Below, piece after piece: positions 38,393 through 47,700 of a DNA stretch of 64,000 nucleotides (its first letter is position 1; every line of letters starts with the position of its first letter). Position numbers and translations under genes: made by a program. Origin of the DNA: Diatrype stigma. Taxonomy: Eukaryota; Ascomycota; Sordariomycetes; Xylariales; Diatrypaceae. The notes beneath the pieces were generated by a model. It was not told the origin of the DNA and searched no databases. It saw only the letters and a list, made by a program, of their open reading frames with translations. The DNA is taken from positions 1-64,000 of the forward strand of contig JAKJXP020000085.1 in the NCBI GenBank assembly GCA_022225965.2. Direction: 5' to 3'.

Positions 38393-39209
38393 CACATCAG
38401 TTCGACGCGTCGTCGATCGAGTTTTGCACTGCCAGACACTCCAAAGTGCCTGACCCGGCACAACCTTGAACCTTCAAGTCTGCAGGTGGTAATGATAAGT
38501 GAGTGCATGAGTGCATGCGTGTGTTGTACTTGCGGGGTTCGGGGAGAGAAGCGGGGGTTCGCTAAACCAATACCTAACCAATAAGCAGCTTAACAGTCAG
38601 AACAGTCTAAATCACCTGGTGCCTGGATTGTTGTGGTAGAATACCACCTTAGAATACCATCTGCAGAACTACCTCCTTCGTGATAATAAATCAACACCGA
38701 AGAATCCGAGGGGCACGAATTGACACCATCGTGAGCATACCAAAAACGCAACCATGGCAATTGTCCTACTCGCTTAGAACCCATAAGCCGGATAGGGCGA
38801 GGATGTCTGACCGCGATACTTATACATCGGAACTCTGAGACCGCAACTCAATGGCCGAGCGTCAAGTGGCCAAGAAATTGAAGATTTGATTGTACAGGGT
38901 GCTTTCGGATGAAATATATTCGTCTGGCCTCATGTTGGCTTCAAGGGCCTAAGATGATAGCTGGGTACGGACGATAAGTAACGATTCAAAGAAAAACACA
39001 CGTGTTTCACAAAATGGCTTTGTATATTCATATTTTACAGCTTCTTTATAAGTTGAGCCATATCGCATTTACATTACACATCAATCAGGCGAATAACCAC
39101 ATCGTATCCTTCATGTTACAGTAAGTATATTTCATTCAAACGACTTACCTAAGCAGCGGAGTTAGATAAAGCCTGCGACTCCAGCTCACGGAGCAGACAG
39201 CTACCACAC

Positions 39210-40082
39210 TCAAACTCCGCATGTGGCCTTGAGAAGCTCAAGGTCAGCTTTTCCAAGGAACTGCCGCTCGATATCCTGCATGTCCTGCTCCCGCTCCGAC
39301 GGCCCGGTGCTAAACTCCGCCGTCTCGAAGTTCCGCATCAGGATCTTCTTCTTGCCATCGGCGCCGCCACTGCCGACGCGGGTGAAGTTGTCGTCGAGCT
39401 GGTAGAGGCCACGGTACGTGATGCCGCAGCCGTGGAGCTTGCCGAGAACCTCGAGACACGCGTCCCGGTCCGTCAGCTCGAGCGCTTTGGCCCCCTCGTC
39501 CCACTCCGTCAGGATGCCGATCACGCCCCTCCCGGCTTCCGTGACGTTGCCGAGGAACTTAGGGCCGATGCCTTTGCCGTCGATAGCTTGGTACACGCAT
39601 GTCTCCCTCTCCAGGGCGCCGGTGTCCCTAGGGAGTTGGGCGAGCTTCATGTGCACCGGTCTCTCGAACAGCGGGTGCGTGACTAACCGCTCCTTCTCCG
39701 ATAGGGTCCACGGTTGCCTCGCCTGCAGACTGTCGACTGCGGTTAGCTCAGAGTAGTCGACGTTCACGGGATGCCAAACATTGCTGATACCGGGAAGCGC
39801 TTCCAGCTTCGTGCTGCTGAAATAAGGCTTGCCTTCGCGGCTGCTAATCACACCCCAGTTCCAGCCCCCCTTGGGAAAAGCTGGAAACTCGACATTGATG
39901 TCTTTGGTCAGCGCCCATCCAGCTGGATACACATCAGCCTCGATAAGTACGTACTTGATACACTTCGAATCGACCAGGAAACGGCACTCGACAGCCCCAC
40001 TACCATCCCATTCCTCATCGTCATATTGCTCGTGGAACCAAACAGCCAGGAGCTCGACGTTGGTCTTGGTTGTGGTCGTCAT
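39210..40082 (-). CDS. APH-like protein with degenerate kinase motifs (putative pseudokinase)
   Basis: Single-exon gene, 290 residues. The C-terminal half matches the pattern of fungal small kinase-like/APH proteins: ERETCVYQAIDGKGIGPKFLGNV (about 158-180), then GVIGILTEWDEGA, then a Leu-Gly-Lys-Leu-His helix leading to the catalytic loop. That loop reads GITYRGLYQLDDN (220-232) where relatives have H-x-D-xxxx-N, and the metal-binding motif reads NFE (251-253) instead of DFE/DFD. With both key Asp positions changed, phosphotransfer is unlikely. The N-terminal half (1-120) is a separate region with several Trp residues and no recognised domain. It is divergent from the APH-like gene at 40871. 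The family assignment rests on pattern recognition, not alignment. Confidence 0.7.
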   Translation of the reverse strand: MTTTTKTNVELLAVWFHEQYDDEEWDGSGAVECRFLVDSKCIKYVLIEADVYPAGWALTKDINVEFPAFPKGGWNWGVISSREGKPYFSSTKLEALPGISNVWHPVNVDYSELTAVDSLQARQPWTLSEKERLVTHPLFERPVHMKLAQLPRDTGALERETCVYQAIDGKGIGPKFLGNVTEAGRGVIGILTEWDEGAKALELTDRDACLEVLGKLHGCGITYRGLYQLDDNFTRVGSGGADGKKKILMRNFETAEFSTGPSEREQDMQDIERQFLGKADLELLKATCGV

Positions 40083-40870
40083 GTTGAAGCGTTTTCGGGT
40101 TCTTCGCTTCGCTCAGAGGGTTTGTGTTGGTACTGTCGTGTGTGAGGTCAAACTCAGGCTTTTCGTCTCCAGACAAAGCTCATATATATAAGATTGCCCA
40201 GAGAACAGCATCTTAGGGTGACTATCTAGGTGCGTACAATGCCTTTCATGTGGAAAGCCGTTTCAACAGCACTGCTAATAGGGGACGAGTCAACGGGACT
40301 AACAAAGGCAATGTTTTCCGCAACACAAAGACGAGCTAATCAGTCGAGCATGATATTACAAAGGATAGGGTACAACTACCAGATTGAAGACTAACATTCA
40401 ACGAGATGATCGGATATTAGGAGTTCTTGGATTGAACGGTGTTGCCCTGATAGATCTCGAAAGCTTACTCCCTACCAAACGAGTAGGCCCAGCTTGACAT
40501 AATTCTTGCTAAACCAAAACGCAGGCAATATTTCGACAGGCCCTTTCGTACTTGTATTATCGGATTTTTTCGAATTTCATCCGTTGACATCCAGGGCCAT
40601 CATGACCAAGGCAGGAAACTGACTTCATAAATCTACCCCTACGTACATACTTCAATCTACACTTCTTGATAATGACTTAACTTGCTTATACAACCTTGGG
40701 AATTCAAAGCAAGGTCTAGTTCACATAAACTAGGAATTTTCTCGAGGGCATCCATGTTACTGCTCTTTCCATCGTGTTACAGGACTTCAGACAAGAAACC
40801 TTCACACCTTCTACCTTCCGACTCTTTATCTACCTTCCTTGTTGTTATAAACATTCGAATTAAATCAACA
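40083..40870. promoter_or_regulatory. Shared promoter of two kinase-like genes
   Basis: 788 bp separate the two divergent starts. No operator is recognised. An in-frame extension of the APH-like gene back to 40682 is open but has no ATG near its beginning that looks like a better start than 40871. Confidence 0.5.
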
Positions 40871-42535
40871 ATGGCTGAACCTGCCACACAGAGTCATGAG
40901 TTCGACGAAGATACATACGATCTATTTGGAGACGGGGAGGCAAGCCAGAACATTGACTTCGATAAGATATTCGACGATGAAGAAGCGACAACACCACCGC
41001 CCCAATCCCAGCCATCGGCGCACGTCCCTTCCGAAAACACCACCGTTTCGGACGCTGCAACTCCGGCAAGCACGGCAACTTCCTTCACAAGCTGTCCGTA
41101 CGACGAAAATCCCCAGCACGGTCTAGGCTGGCAAAGAGAAACCTTCTCCCTGACGCCCGTCTGGGGCGTCAAGCCCACAATCGAGTCGATCATCGAGACG
41201 CTCAAGACGAGGGTCGGGCGTGATATGACCTACCACGTCAAGCACTGGCGGGATGGGCGGTACAATAAGTTCTACCTCGTTTCCTTCCAGGGTTGTCACT
41301 GCGTTATGAAGGTTACGCTGCCGATATGCCCCGCGCTCAAGACGGAGAGCGAGGTCGCCACGCTCGAATGGATCCACCGCAACACCGCGCTTCCGGTACC
41401 GAAAGTGAAGTGCTACGATTCGTCGCGGAACAATCCCGTAGGCTTCGAATGGATCCTGATGGACCGTATTGAAGGGGGTCCGCTCTCGGAATGCTGGGAC
41501 AACATCCCCGACGGCTCCCTCGAGCGCATCGTTAAGCAGATCGCACATTACGCTACGGCTGCTTTCGAAAAGCAGTTCAGCAGTGGAGGCATCTGCAACA
41601 TTTACCCGCCGGCACCGGACTCCGACGACCCACGACCGGGCGAACTGGTATGGATGCCCTTCTTTTGGGGCGAGCGCGGATATCTGGGGTACCCTCGCGG
41701 GCCGTTTCGCGACGTCCGGTCCTGGAACGAGAGCCGACTACAATTCGCCTATTCCAACCTTACCACGACGATGCAATTCATGCGGAGAAGCTACGACGAA
41801 AGGAGGGACTGGAAGGTGGGCTCCCGGATGCTGAAGCTCATCAACCGGGTCAGACTCCTGGGCCATGCACTCTATCCCAAAGCGGGTGCGGCGGAGGCAA
41901 AAAACGGCTTGGATCCCGGACAAGAAAGCCGAGACGGGGGTAATTATGGAGAAGGAGTATCCGCAGCCTCAACCCGGGTCCCACCTGTCGCCGCCGCCGC
42001 CGCCGAGAACGCCCCGGAACCCGAACCTGAACCGACGATGCTCTGGCACGACAACCTCTCCCTCGACAACATATTCGTCGACTCTTCGTTCGTGTTAACG
42101 GGGATCCTCGACTGGGAGTGCGTGTCGTGCCTGCCCCTGGCACAGGCGTGCCAGCTCCCCGCCTTCCTGCAGATGCGCGGCGCGGCCGACACGGAGCGGC
42201 CCTACGCGGCGCCGACGGAGGACTCGTATATCGACGACGACTTCGAGCTGACCCTGCCGGCGCGCGCCGCCTTCCGCCGCGATCGCCGCCAATACGCCAT
42301 CAGCGCGTGCCGCCGCGTCTTCCTGCGCGAAATGCGGAGGCGGTCGCCGCAGGGCTGGCTCGCTACGTACCGCCGCCGCCGCAGCGCCGACCAGAGGGAC
42401 TTCGAGGCCGCCGTGCAGCACTGCGATAACGAGTTTGCGTATGAGCGCGTGGAGAGGTGGATGGATGCCCTGAAGAGGGGGAAGGCGCCGGGCGAGATCG
42501 AGCCACGCTTGCATGAGAAGCTGTATTCTGATTGA
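40871..42535 (+). CDS. Aminoglycoside-phosphotransferase-fold protein, altered catalytic loop
   Basis: Single-exon gene of 554 residues in the large fungal APH family. After an acidic N-terminus (DEDTYDLFGDGEASQNIDFDKIF) come KFYLVSFQGCHCVMKVTLP with the ATP-anchoring Lys, TESEVATLEWI with the helix-C Glu, LPVPKV, and the hinge-like FEWILMDRIEGGPL. The catalytic loop LWHDNLSLDNIFVD has His393 and Asn400 but Asn395 where the family normally has the catalytic Asp; the metal-binding GILDWE keeps Asp414. A one-base change (GAC to AAC) explains this. The enzyme may be inactive or the substitution may be tolerated. The C-terminal 130 residues are very Arg-rich and unusually GC-rich. Physiological substrates of fungal APH-fold proteins are mostly unknown. 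Start chosen at 40871 after an AAC A context (CAACAATGG), which suits fungal initiation. Confidence 0.8.
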   Translation: MAEPATQSHEFDEDTYDLFGDGEASQNIDFDKIFDDEEATTPPPQSQPSAHVPSENTTVSDAATPASTATSFTSCPYDENPQHGLGWQRETFSLTPVWGVKPTIESIIETLKTRVGRDMTYHVKHWRDGRYNKFYLVSFQGCHCVMKVTLPICPALKTESEVATLEWIHRNTALPVPKVKCYDSSRNNPVGFEWILMDRIEGGPLSECWDNIPDGSLERIVKQIAHYATAAFEKQFSSGGICNIYPPAPDSDDPRPGELVWMPFFWGERGYLGYPRGPFRDVRSWNESRLQFAYSNLTTTMQFMRRSYDERRDWKVGSRMLKLINRVRLLGHALYPKAGAAEAKNGLDPGQESRDGGNYGEGVSAASTRVPPVAAAAAENAPEPEPEPTMLWHDNLSLDNIFVDSSFVLTGILDWECVSCLPLAQACQLPAFLQMRGAADTERPYAAPTEDSYIDDDFELTLPARAAFRRDRRQYAISACRRVFLREMRRRSPQGWLATYRRRRSADQRDFEAAVQHCDNEFAYERVERWMDALKRGKAPGEIEPRLHEKLYSD

Positions 42536-42891
42536 CAGGACACCCGATCATCCCTTTAACTCAAGCGACTCAAGAGACATGAACATAATCATACATGCTA
42601 GCATCATGGCGGGACCCAATAATCTCTAATGTCTACGTTGGGGAAGGTTTCTCGGCGAATGACAAGGGGCCCTGATGGAAAGGGAAGGGGGTAATACGGG
42701 GGGACAATACAGTGTGACATCCGGTGTTAGTTAATCAAGGTTGAGCATCATTTTCTTTACAAAGGTTCGGCAACAAAACAGCTGTAAACATTTAACTCGC
42801 GCTAAGTACAAATCCTCCACGAATACCTTATCCAAGTATATTCACCTCAGGTCAACAAATACCTTTTCAGGCAATGTACCCCCCGAGAGTT
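42536..42891. other. Short intergenic region
   Basis: 356 bp between convergent stop codons; no feature seen beyond presumed 3' UTRs. Confidence 0.6.
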
Positions 42892-44733
42892 TCAAGCCTG
42901 AACTCCATCCACGTATGCACGGTGAGTCAATGGCAGCTTGGACAGGATGCTGTGATTCTTGACCTGCTCCACGAAAGCCACGATAACGTCCGACGCATCG
43001 GGCTGCGTGCCTTGGTTCGCCATCATCTCCAGCACAGTCTGCTCCAGGAAAGCCATGATAACGTCAGAGGCATACAGCTCCGTGTCTTGGCTGAACATCT
43101 CCGACTTCTCGGTCGTCTCGGTACAGTCATCCGTTGCCGGCTCCTCCGACTGCGTAGCCGCATCCTTCATCTCCGGTCGCCGTGGCTCCTCGGCCTCCGT
43201 CTGGGTACTTACCTGCACCGTGGAATCCTTCTCCTTCTCCTCTTCCGCAGCCTCCTGCTTGCGCCCCGCACACGTCTTCTTCAGCTCCTCGGCCCAATCC
43301 TCGAACTCGACACCCTCGGGCAGCGCCTCGACCAGGTCGTCGAGCTCCACCACCATGCCGTCGGCGCGCTTGAGGACCAGCAGCTGGCTGAACGACAAGC
43401 CCATGCCCATATCGCGGATCCAGCCCTGGCTGCCGGGATCGGGCGCGTGGCAGGCCGGGCCCCGTCCGACGATCCGCCCGGCTCCCCCGCCCGGCGTCGC
43501 GTTGCCCGTCCACTTGGCCGTGCACGGGAAGGGGAGCTTCCCCACGTTCGCCTGCGTCAGCCGCTCGTGCTTGCAGGCCCGGTCCCGGCAGACGAACGTC
43601 GGCTTCGCCCGGCAACCGCACGTGTGGTAGGTCGCTATGACCTGGCACATGTGTTCGACGGCGGCGGGCGTCGATATAGACGTGGACGTAGGAGGCGTAG
43701 ATACGGAGGACGCGTGCGTGGGAGTGAACGTGGGAGTGAACTTGGGCGTGGGCATGTACGATGGCGTGCTGTTCATGGAAATCATCGGGTTAAACGCAGG
43801 GCTGTACATAGGGGTCGGGGGAGGGAAGTAGCTGATTGGATCAGTTCGCTGGGAAGTGGGAACGAAGGAGGGCGTGGAGGGGTTGAAGGGCTGGGCTGTG
43901 GGCGTGAAGGGCTGGGCTGTAGGCGTAAAGGGCTTCGCAGGGGTAGAAGGGGTGAAGGGCTGCGCCGTAGGTGCCGAAGGCTGCGTAAAAGATGCGGGTG
44001 GCCCGCCTTCTGGGATGGAGGCTGCCTCGGCAGCTGCTCGGGCCATAGCCGCAGCCGCTCGCCGCTCTCTCCTGTTGGGCGGTCGCACTCCCGGTGCCAT
44101 CGGGGGGTAAGCCTGATTGTTATAAAAGGGCTGGGCTGTTGGCGTGAAGGGTGTAGCAGGAGTAGAAGGGGTGAAGGGCGTCGCAATAGCAGAAGGAGTA
44201 AAGGGCTGCGCCGTAGGTACCGAAGGCTGCGTAGAAGATGCGGGTGGCCCTGCTTCTGGGATGGAGGCTGCTTCGGCGGCTGCTCGAGCTATAGCCGCAG
44301 CTGCTCGCCGCTCTCTCCTGTTGGGTGGTCGCACTCCCGGTGCCATCGGGGGGTAAGCCTGCTTGCCATAAAAGGGCTGGGCTGTTGGCATGAAGGGTGT
44401 AGCAGGAGTAGAAGGGGTAAAAGGTATAGCAGGAGTAGAAGGGGTGAAGGGTATAGCAGGAGTAGAAGGGGTGAAGGGCTTCGCAGTAGCAGAAGGAGTA
44501 AAGGGCTTCGCAGTAGCAGAAGGAGTAAAGGGCTGTGCCGTAGGTGCCAAAGGCTGCGTAGAAGATGCGGGTGGCCCTGCTTCTGGGATGGAGGCTGCTT
44601 CGGCGGCTGCTCGAGCTATAGCCGCAGCTGCTCGCCGCTCTCTCCTGTTGGGTGGTCGCACTCCCGGTGCCATCGGGGGGCAAGCCTGCTTGCCATAAAA
44701 GGGCTGCTGCGCGTATTGCATTGAGATGGACAT
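42892..44733 (-). CDS. Pro/Ala-rich repeat protein with Cys-rich C-terminal region
   Basis: Unrecognised gene, single exon of 613 residues starting MSISMQYAQQPFYGKQACPP. The N-terminal half has three copies of a module: a PPMAPGVRPPNRRERRAAAA block followed by an Ala-rich helix (IARAAAEAASIPE), GPPAS and variable numbers of FTPSTPA-like units. Each module core is a near-identical 140-bp DNA repeat. A Pro/Thr/Ser linker leads to a Cys/His-rich stretch (CQVIATYHTCGCRAKPTFVCRDRACKHE, then FPCTAKW) that could bind zinc, then an acidic Glu-rich C-terminus. No signal peptide or membrane segment is clear. The opposite strand is also open over most of the gene, but the Cys-patterned region and the start context favour this strand. 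Function unknown; the basic RRERR blocks suggest nucleic-acid or nuclear association, which is only a guess. Confidence 0.7.
   Translation of the reverse strand: MSISMQYAQQPFYGKQACPPMAPGVRPPNRRERRAAAAIARAAAEAASIPEAGPPASSTQPLAPTAQPFTPSATAKPFTPSATAKPFTPSTPAIPFTPSTPAIPFTPSTPATPFMPTAQPFYGKQAYPPMAPGVRPPNRRERRAAAAIARAAAEAASIPEAGPPASSTQPSVPTAQPFTPSAIATPFTPSTPATPFTPTAQPFYNNQAYPPMAPGVRPPNRRERRAAAAMARAAAEAASIPEGGPPASFTQPSAPTAQPFTPSTPAKPFTPTAQPFTPTAQPFNPSTPSFVPTSQRTDPISYFPPPTPMYSPAFNPMISMNSTPSYMPTPKFTPTFTPTHASSVSTPPTSTSISTPAAVEHMCQVIATYHTCGCRAKPTFVCRDRACKHERLTQANVGKLPFPCTAKWTGNATPGGGAGRIVGRGPACHAPDPGSQGWIRDMGMGLSFSQLLVLKRADGMVVELDDLVEALPEGVEFEDWAEELKKTCAGRKQEAAEEEKEKDSTVQVSTQTEAEEPRRPEMKDAATQSEEPATDDCTETTEKSEMFSQDTELYASDVIMAFLEQTVLEMMANQGTQPDASDVIVAFVEQVKNHSILSKLPLTHRAYVDGVQA
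43976..44115 (-). repeat. 140-bp coding repeat, copy A
   Basis: Near-identical to copies at 44222-44361 and 44549-44688, in direct orientation and all in the same reading frame. It codes the MAPGVRPPNRRERR/Ala-helix module. Confidence 0.9.
44222..44361 (-). repeat. 140-bp coding repeat, copy B
   Basis: Starts 246 bp after copy A; 246 is a multiple of three, so frame is kept. The spacer holds FTPSTPA-type short repeats. Confidence 0.9.
44549..44688 (-). repeat. 140-bp coding repeat, copy C
   Basis: Starts 327 bp after copy B, again a multiple of three; more similar to B than to A by eye (most differences are in A). It is the most N-terminal module of the protein. Confidence 0.9.
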
Positions 44734-47700
44734 CTTTGATGTTGAGATAGAACTTGATCCAGTCAATTTTCTATAGGTAATGATTAGTATGAAAGAATGT
44801 GTATCGAATGTAATGGTCCAAGAATGCTCGAAGGGTTGTGTGTTCGACTGATCTGTTCCCGAACAGTCTGAGGAGGAATAGAAACTTATGAGGTAACTTG
44901 CTGAGGTCCGTGAATAACATTGTTGCGGAGACGGGGCAAACATGAGGATATATAGCAGACACAGCGTCCTTTCATTTGCGCCGGTGAGCATAAACAATGT
45001 TGCATTGTGCCCTTTCAGATCTAGGGAAGTCTTTATTTTGAAACGCCACGACCTTTTATTTGAATTTTGGGGTTTCTGATTGTCTTGAAAGATTCACTAA
45101 CTCTCATACTAACGGTGACAAAGAGCGGTAATCACAGCTTAGTTTGGAGTATTGTTGATCCCCAAAGCCAGAGCCTTAGGAGAACCCGAGTCAAGGCCTG
45201 GATCTCAAAATTGATTATGCCACCGCAATTTTCAATTTGAGAAATGTGACCAAAAGGCTAGGCCGATCTAACGACAAAGCTGGAGGACATCAAGGGGAGC
45301 CTCTTTGTTCAGGGAGAAAGACCCCTATCTAATGGAGAAGAATAGCAACAAGTAAGCTGAGTTATGAGCATACACTGAATGTTAGAGCTAGTTTTCTCAA
45401 TGTCGGAATCTTCCCACGGGATCTCGCATTGTATGGCATCTCCGTGTGTCATGCTAGATAGATGGTTCGGTGTATCGTATTCAAGAGCACGAATTCCAGT
45501 GTTGAGTAAGGTTTACTGGGTAACTAGCGTGGGAGATTCAAAACAATACTGTGATTGCGTTCATACATATAATCGGTGATCAGGCTATAGATCCAATAAT
45601 CTAAACAGCCGAGTGGTCAAAATAGGTAGCACCTGTTGAACGTCTTAAGCAGTTTCGTAATGGCAGAGAGCATACTGCAAATCATACCCCATATACTTTC
45701 AAAAGCGTTATTAGTGAAATAAAAGACAGGGCTCACAGCCTGCCCCTATCTGCGGGCTTGTATCGATGAAGCCTTACGCATGTAGCCAGCCGCACCAGGA
45801 GTCCTTTGGAGAGAGCTTGATCCCCAAGAGGCAGCTGGCCAGCCTTCCATTGTCGACGGACACGTTATTCCACAGGGCACACTGGTAGGCGTAAACACCT
45901 ACTCCCACCTTCATACTAACCTTGCGAAGACGCTATGGTATTTAGATTTCGAGGCGGTGTCGGGATAGCTCGGCGAGATCGGAGCTGGGAATCCAGAAAA
46001 GGGCCCAGGGAGAACGCGAGCGGGCGAGTTGTAACTGAAGGACGCATTCAGTTTGATGTTGAAGATTTCGTGCCCGATGTTATCATCTCTGCCGATAAAA
46101 CAAGTCATATTCCCAACTTTTGCACACTTATGATGGCGCTTTGTTCGAGAACTTATCTATCAGCTCGGGTATGACTTATGACAGCACGATTAATGATGTA
46201 AGTCTCATCCGGTGCCCTATGATATCTGGTATTCCGCATGTTAACTCCATCCTAAACTTGCAAGCCCCAACTTACACCAGCTGGGCATATAGACTCAGGC
46301 CGGCAGACCACCCGACTCGGATATGCCTTCTACGCTTCTAAGCTTTGTTGAAACTTAGATCTCTAACAGTTCTTTCAAAGTACAAGCCTTGTGGAAAAAA
46401 ATTCCCAAAATGCTTACCGTCCTTGCACAATATGCCTTTTCATAGTCTTGAAGATGGAATTGTATTGATAAATTAAAAGAGGAACCTAGTGTACATGTAT
46501 TCGTCCTGCCGAGTCCATCCCTCCTGAGTCCCAAGCCTATCTCTTGTCCACTGCGATCAGCAGCGACGTTGTTAAGCAGTGTCGTCCCATTTCCGCCAGG
46601 CACCGTCTACAATAACAGTATTTCCTTACGCCCCCTTTTCCGTCGCCCCACCTTTCCTTTTTTCTCATGTCGAACTGCCGCCCCTATCACCCACCACATG
46701 AATATGTATAGGACAGACAAGACAGACACTCAGAAGAACAAAGGGGCCTTCGAAAGGCCAAGGACGATCTGAGAAAAGAATATGAAGCAGAATAGGGTAT
46801 AATGCTAAGCTGATGTCCCAATCCGTAGAACCACCCGCCAGAGAACCCCAGTCCGCCAATGTAATTGTAGCTTGCAAATCACCGACATACATATCCCGAG
46901 TCTTCCAAGATACAACCCTGCCTTACTCCCATCCTGCCCGACCTATGCTCCGATTGTCCAGCCCAACATTGAAGCTACATAAGTGTTCATCACCAGTTCA
47001 AAAGCAAACCCCGATACAACACCGGCCCCCACCCCGGATCCCCGAAAAGCAAAGACCGAAACCGTTCGCCAGCCACCGGGTAACCGAACCAGCTAGCCAT
47101 TGCCATGCCCTTCCCCATACCCCTGTGCCCTGCCCCTTGACAAAAAGGAAAGAAGAACAGGAGATGAATTAGAAGAAACCTGCAAGATCGGATTAAATAA
47201 CTAGTAATGGTGGTTCGATAGCCAATAAGTGGCGGCGATAAGAAAGGGGTGCCAAGAGCTGAAAAGACGCGGGTGAGCATAAGCCCAATAAACAGGTAAC
47301 AGGTAATACCGAAGAATACCGAATAATACCCTAAGAACCGGAAGAAGAAACCTTGAAAACGTAAGAATCAAATCTAGTAGTAACGCCAATGATGGGATAA
47401 GAAGACAAGTTTCGAAGTAGAGATGAACAAAGGAGAGAAGATGAGAAATAACCCCGTAACAACTCTGATCAGTGACACGGGCGAAACAAGCGAGCGGGCG
47501 AACGAACGAATGAACGGACAAGAACAAAGACGAACAGCTCTTGCATGTGATCATCCCCACGAGACTGGGAAAGTAGGAACTTCGGTGAGGCACAAGGCTA
47601 TGAGAGGCCGCCGCATGCCAGGCGACAGATAAAAGATGACAGGACATGACAGGACAACTACGAGAGAGAGAAAGAGAGCATGAGTGAGCGGGTCGGCGGG

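Larger units (their letters stand above)
36976..39209. other. 2.2-kb intergenic region rich in tandem repeats
   Basis: Contains a (CACGT)n array at 37131-37155, a CAGTAG-type run at about 37856-37890, (CATA)n/(TATG)n tracts at 37919-37978 and 38326-38392, and a GTCAGCGCC triplicate near 38042-38068. No ORF is supported. It lies upstream of both the sirtuin (-) and, at its far end, the 3' flank of the kinase-like gene at 39210. Confidence 0.6.

Noticed and set aside
42874..44724. 616-residue + strand frame opposite the repeat protein
   Set aside because: Its translation is Arg/Gly/Leu low complexity without pattern, while the minus strand has a good start context, ordered modules and a Cys/His motif set.
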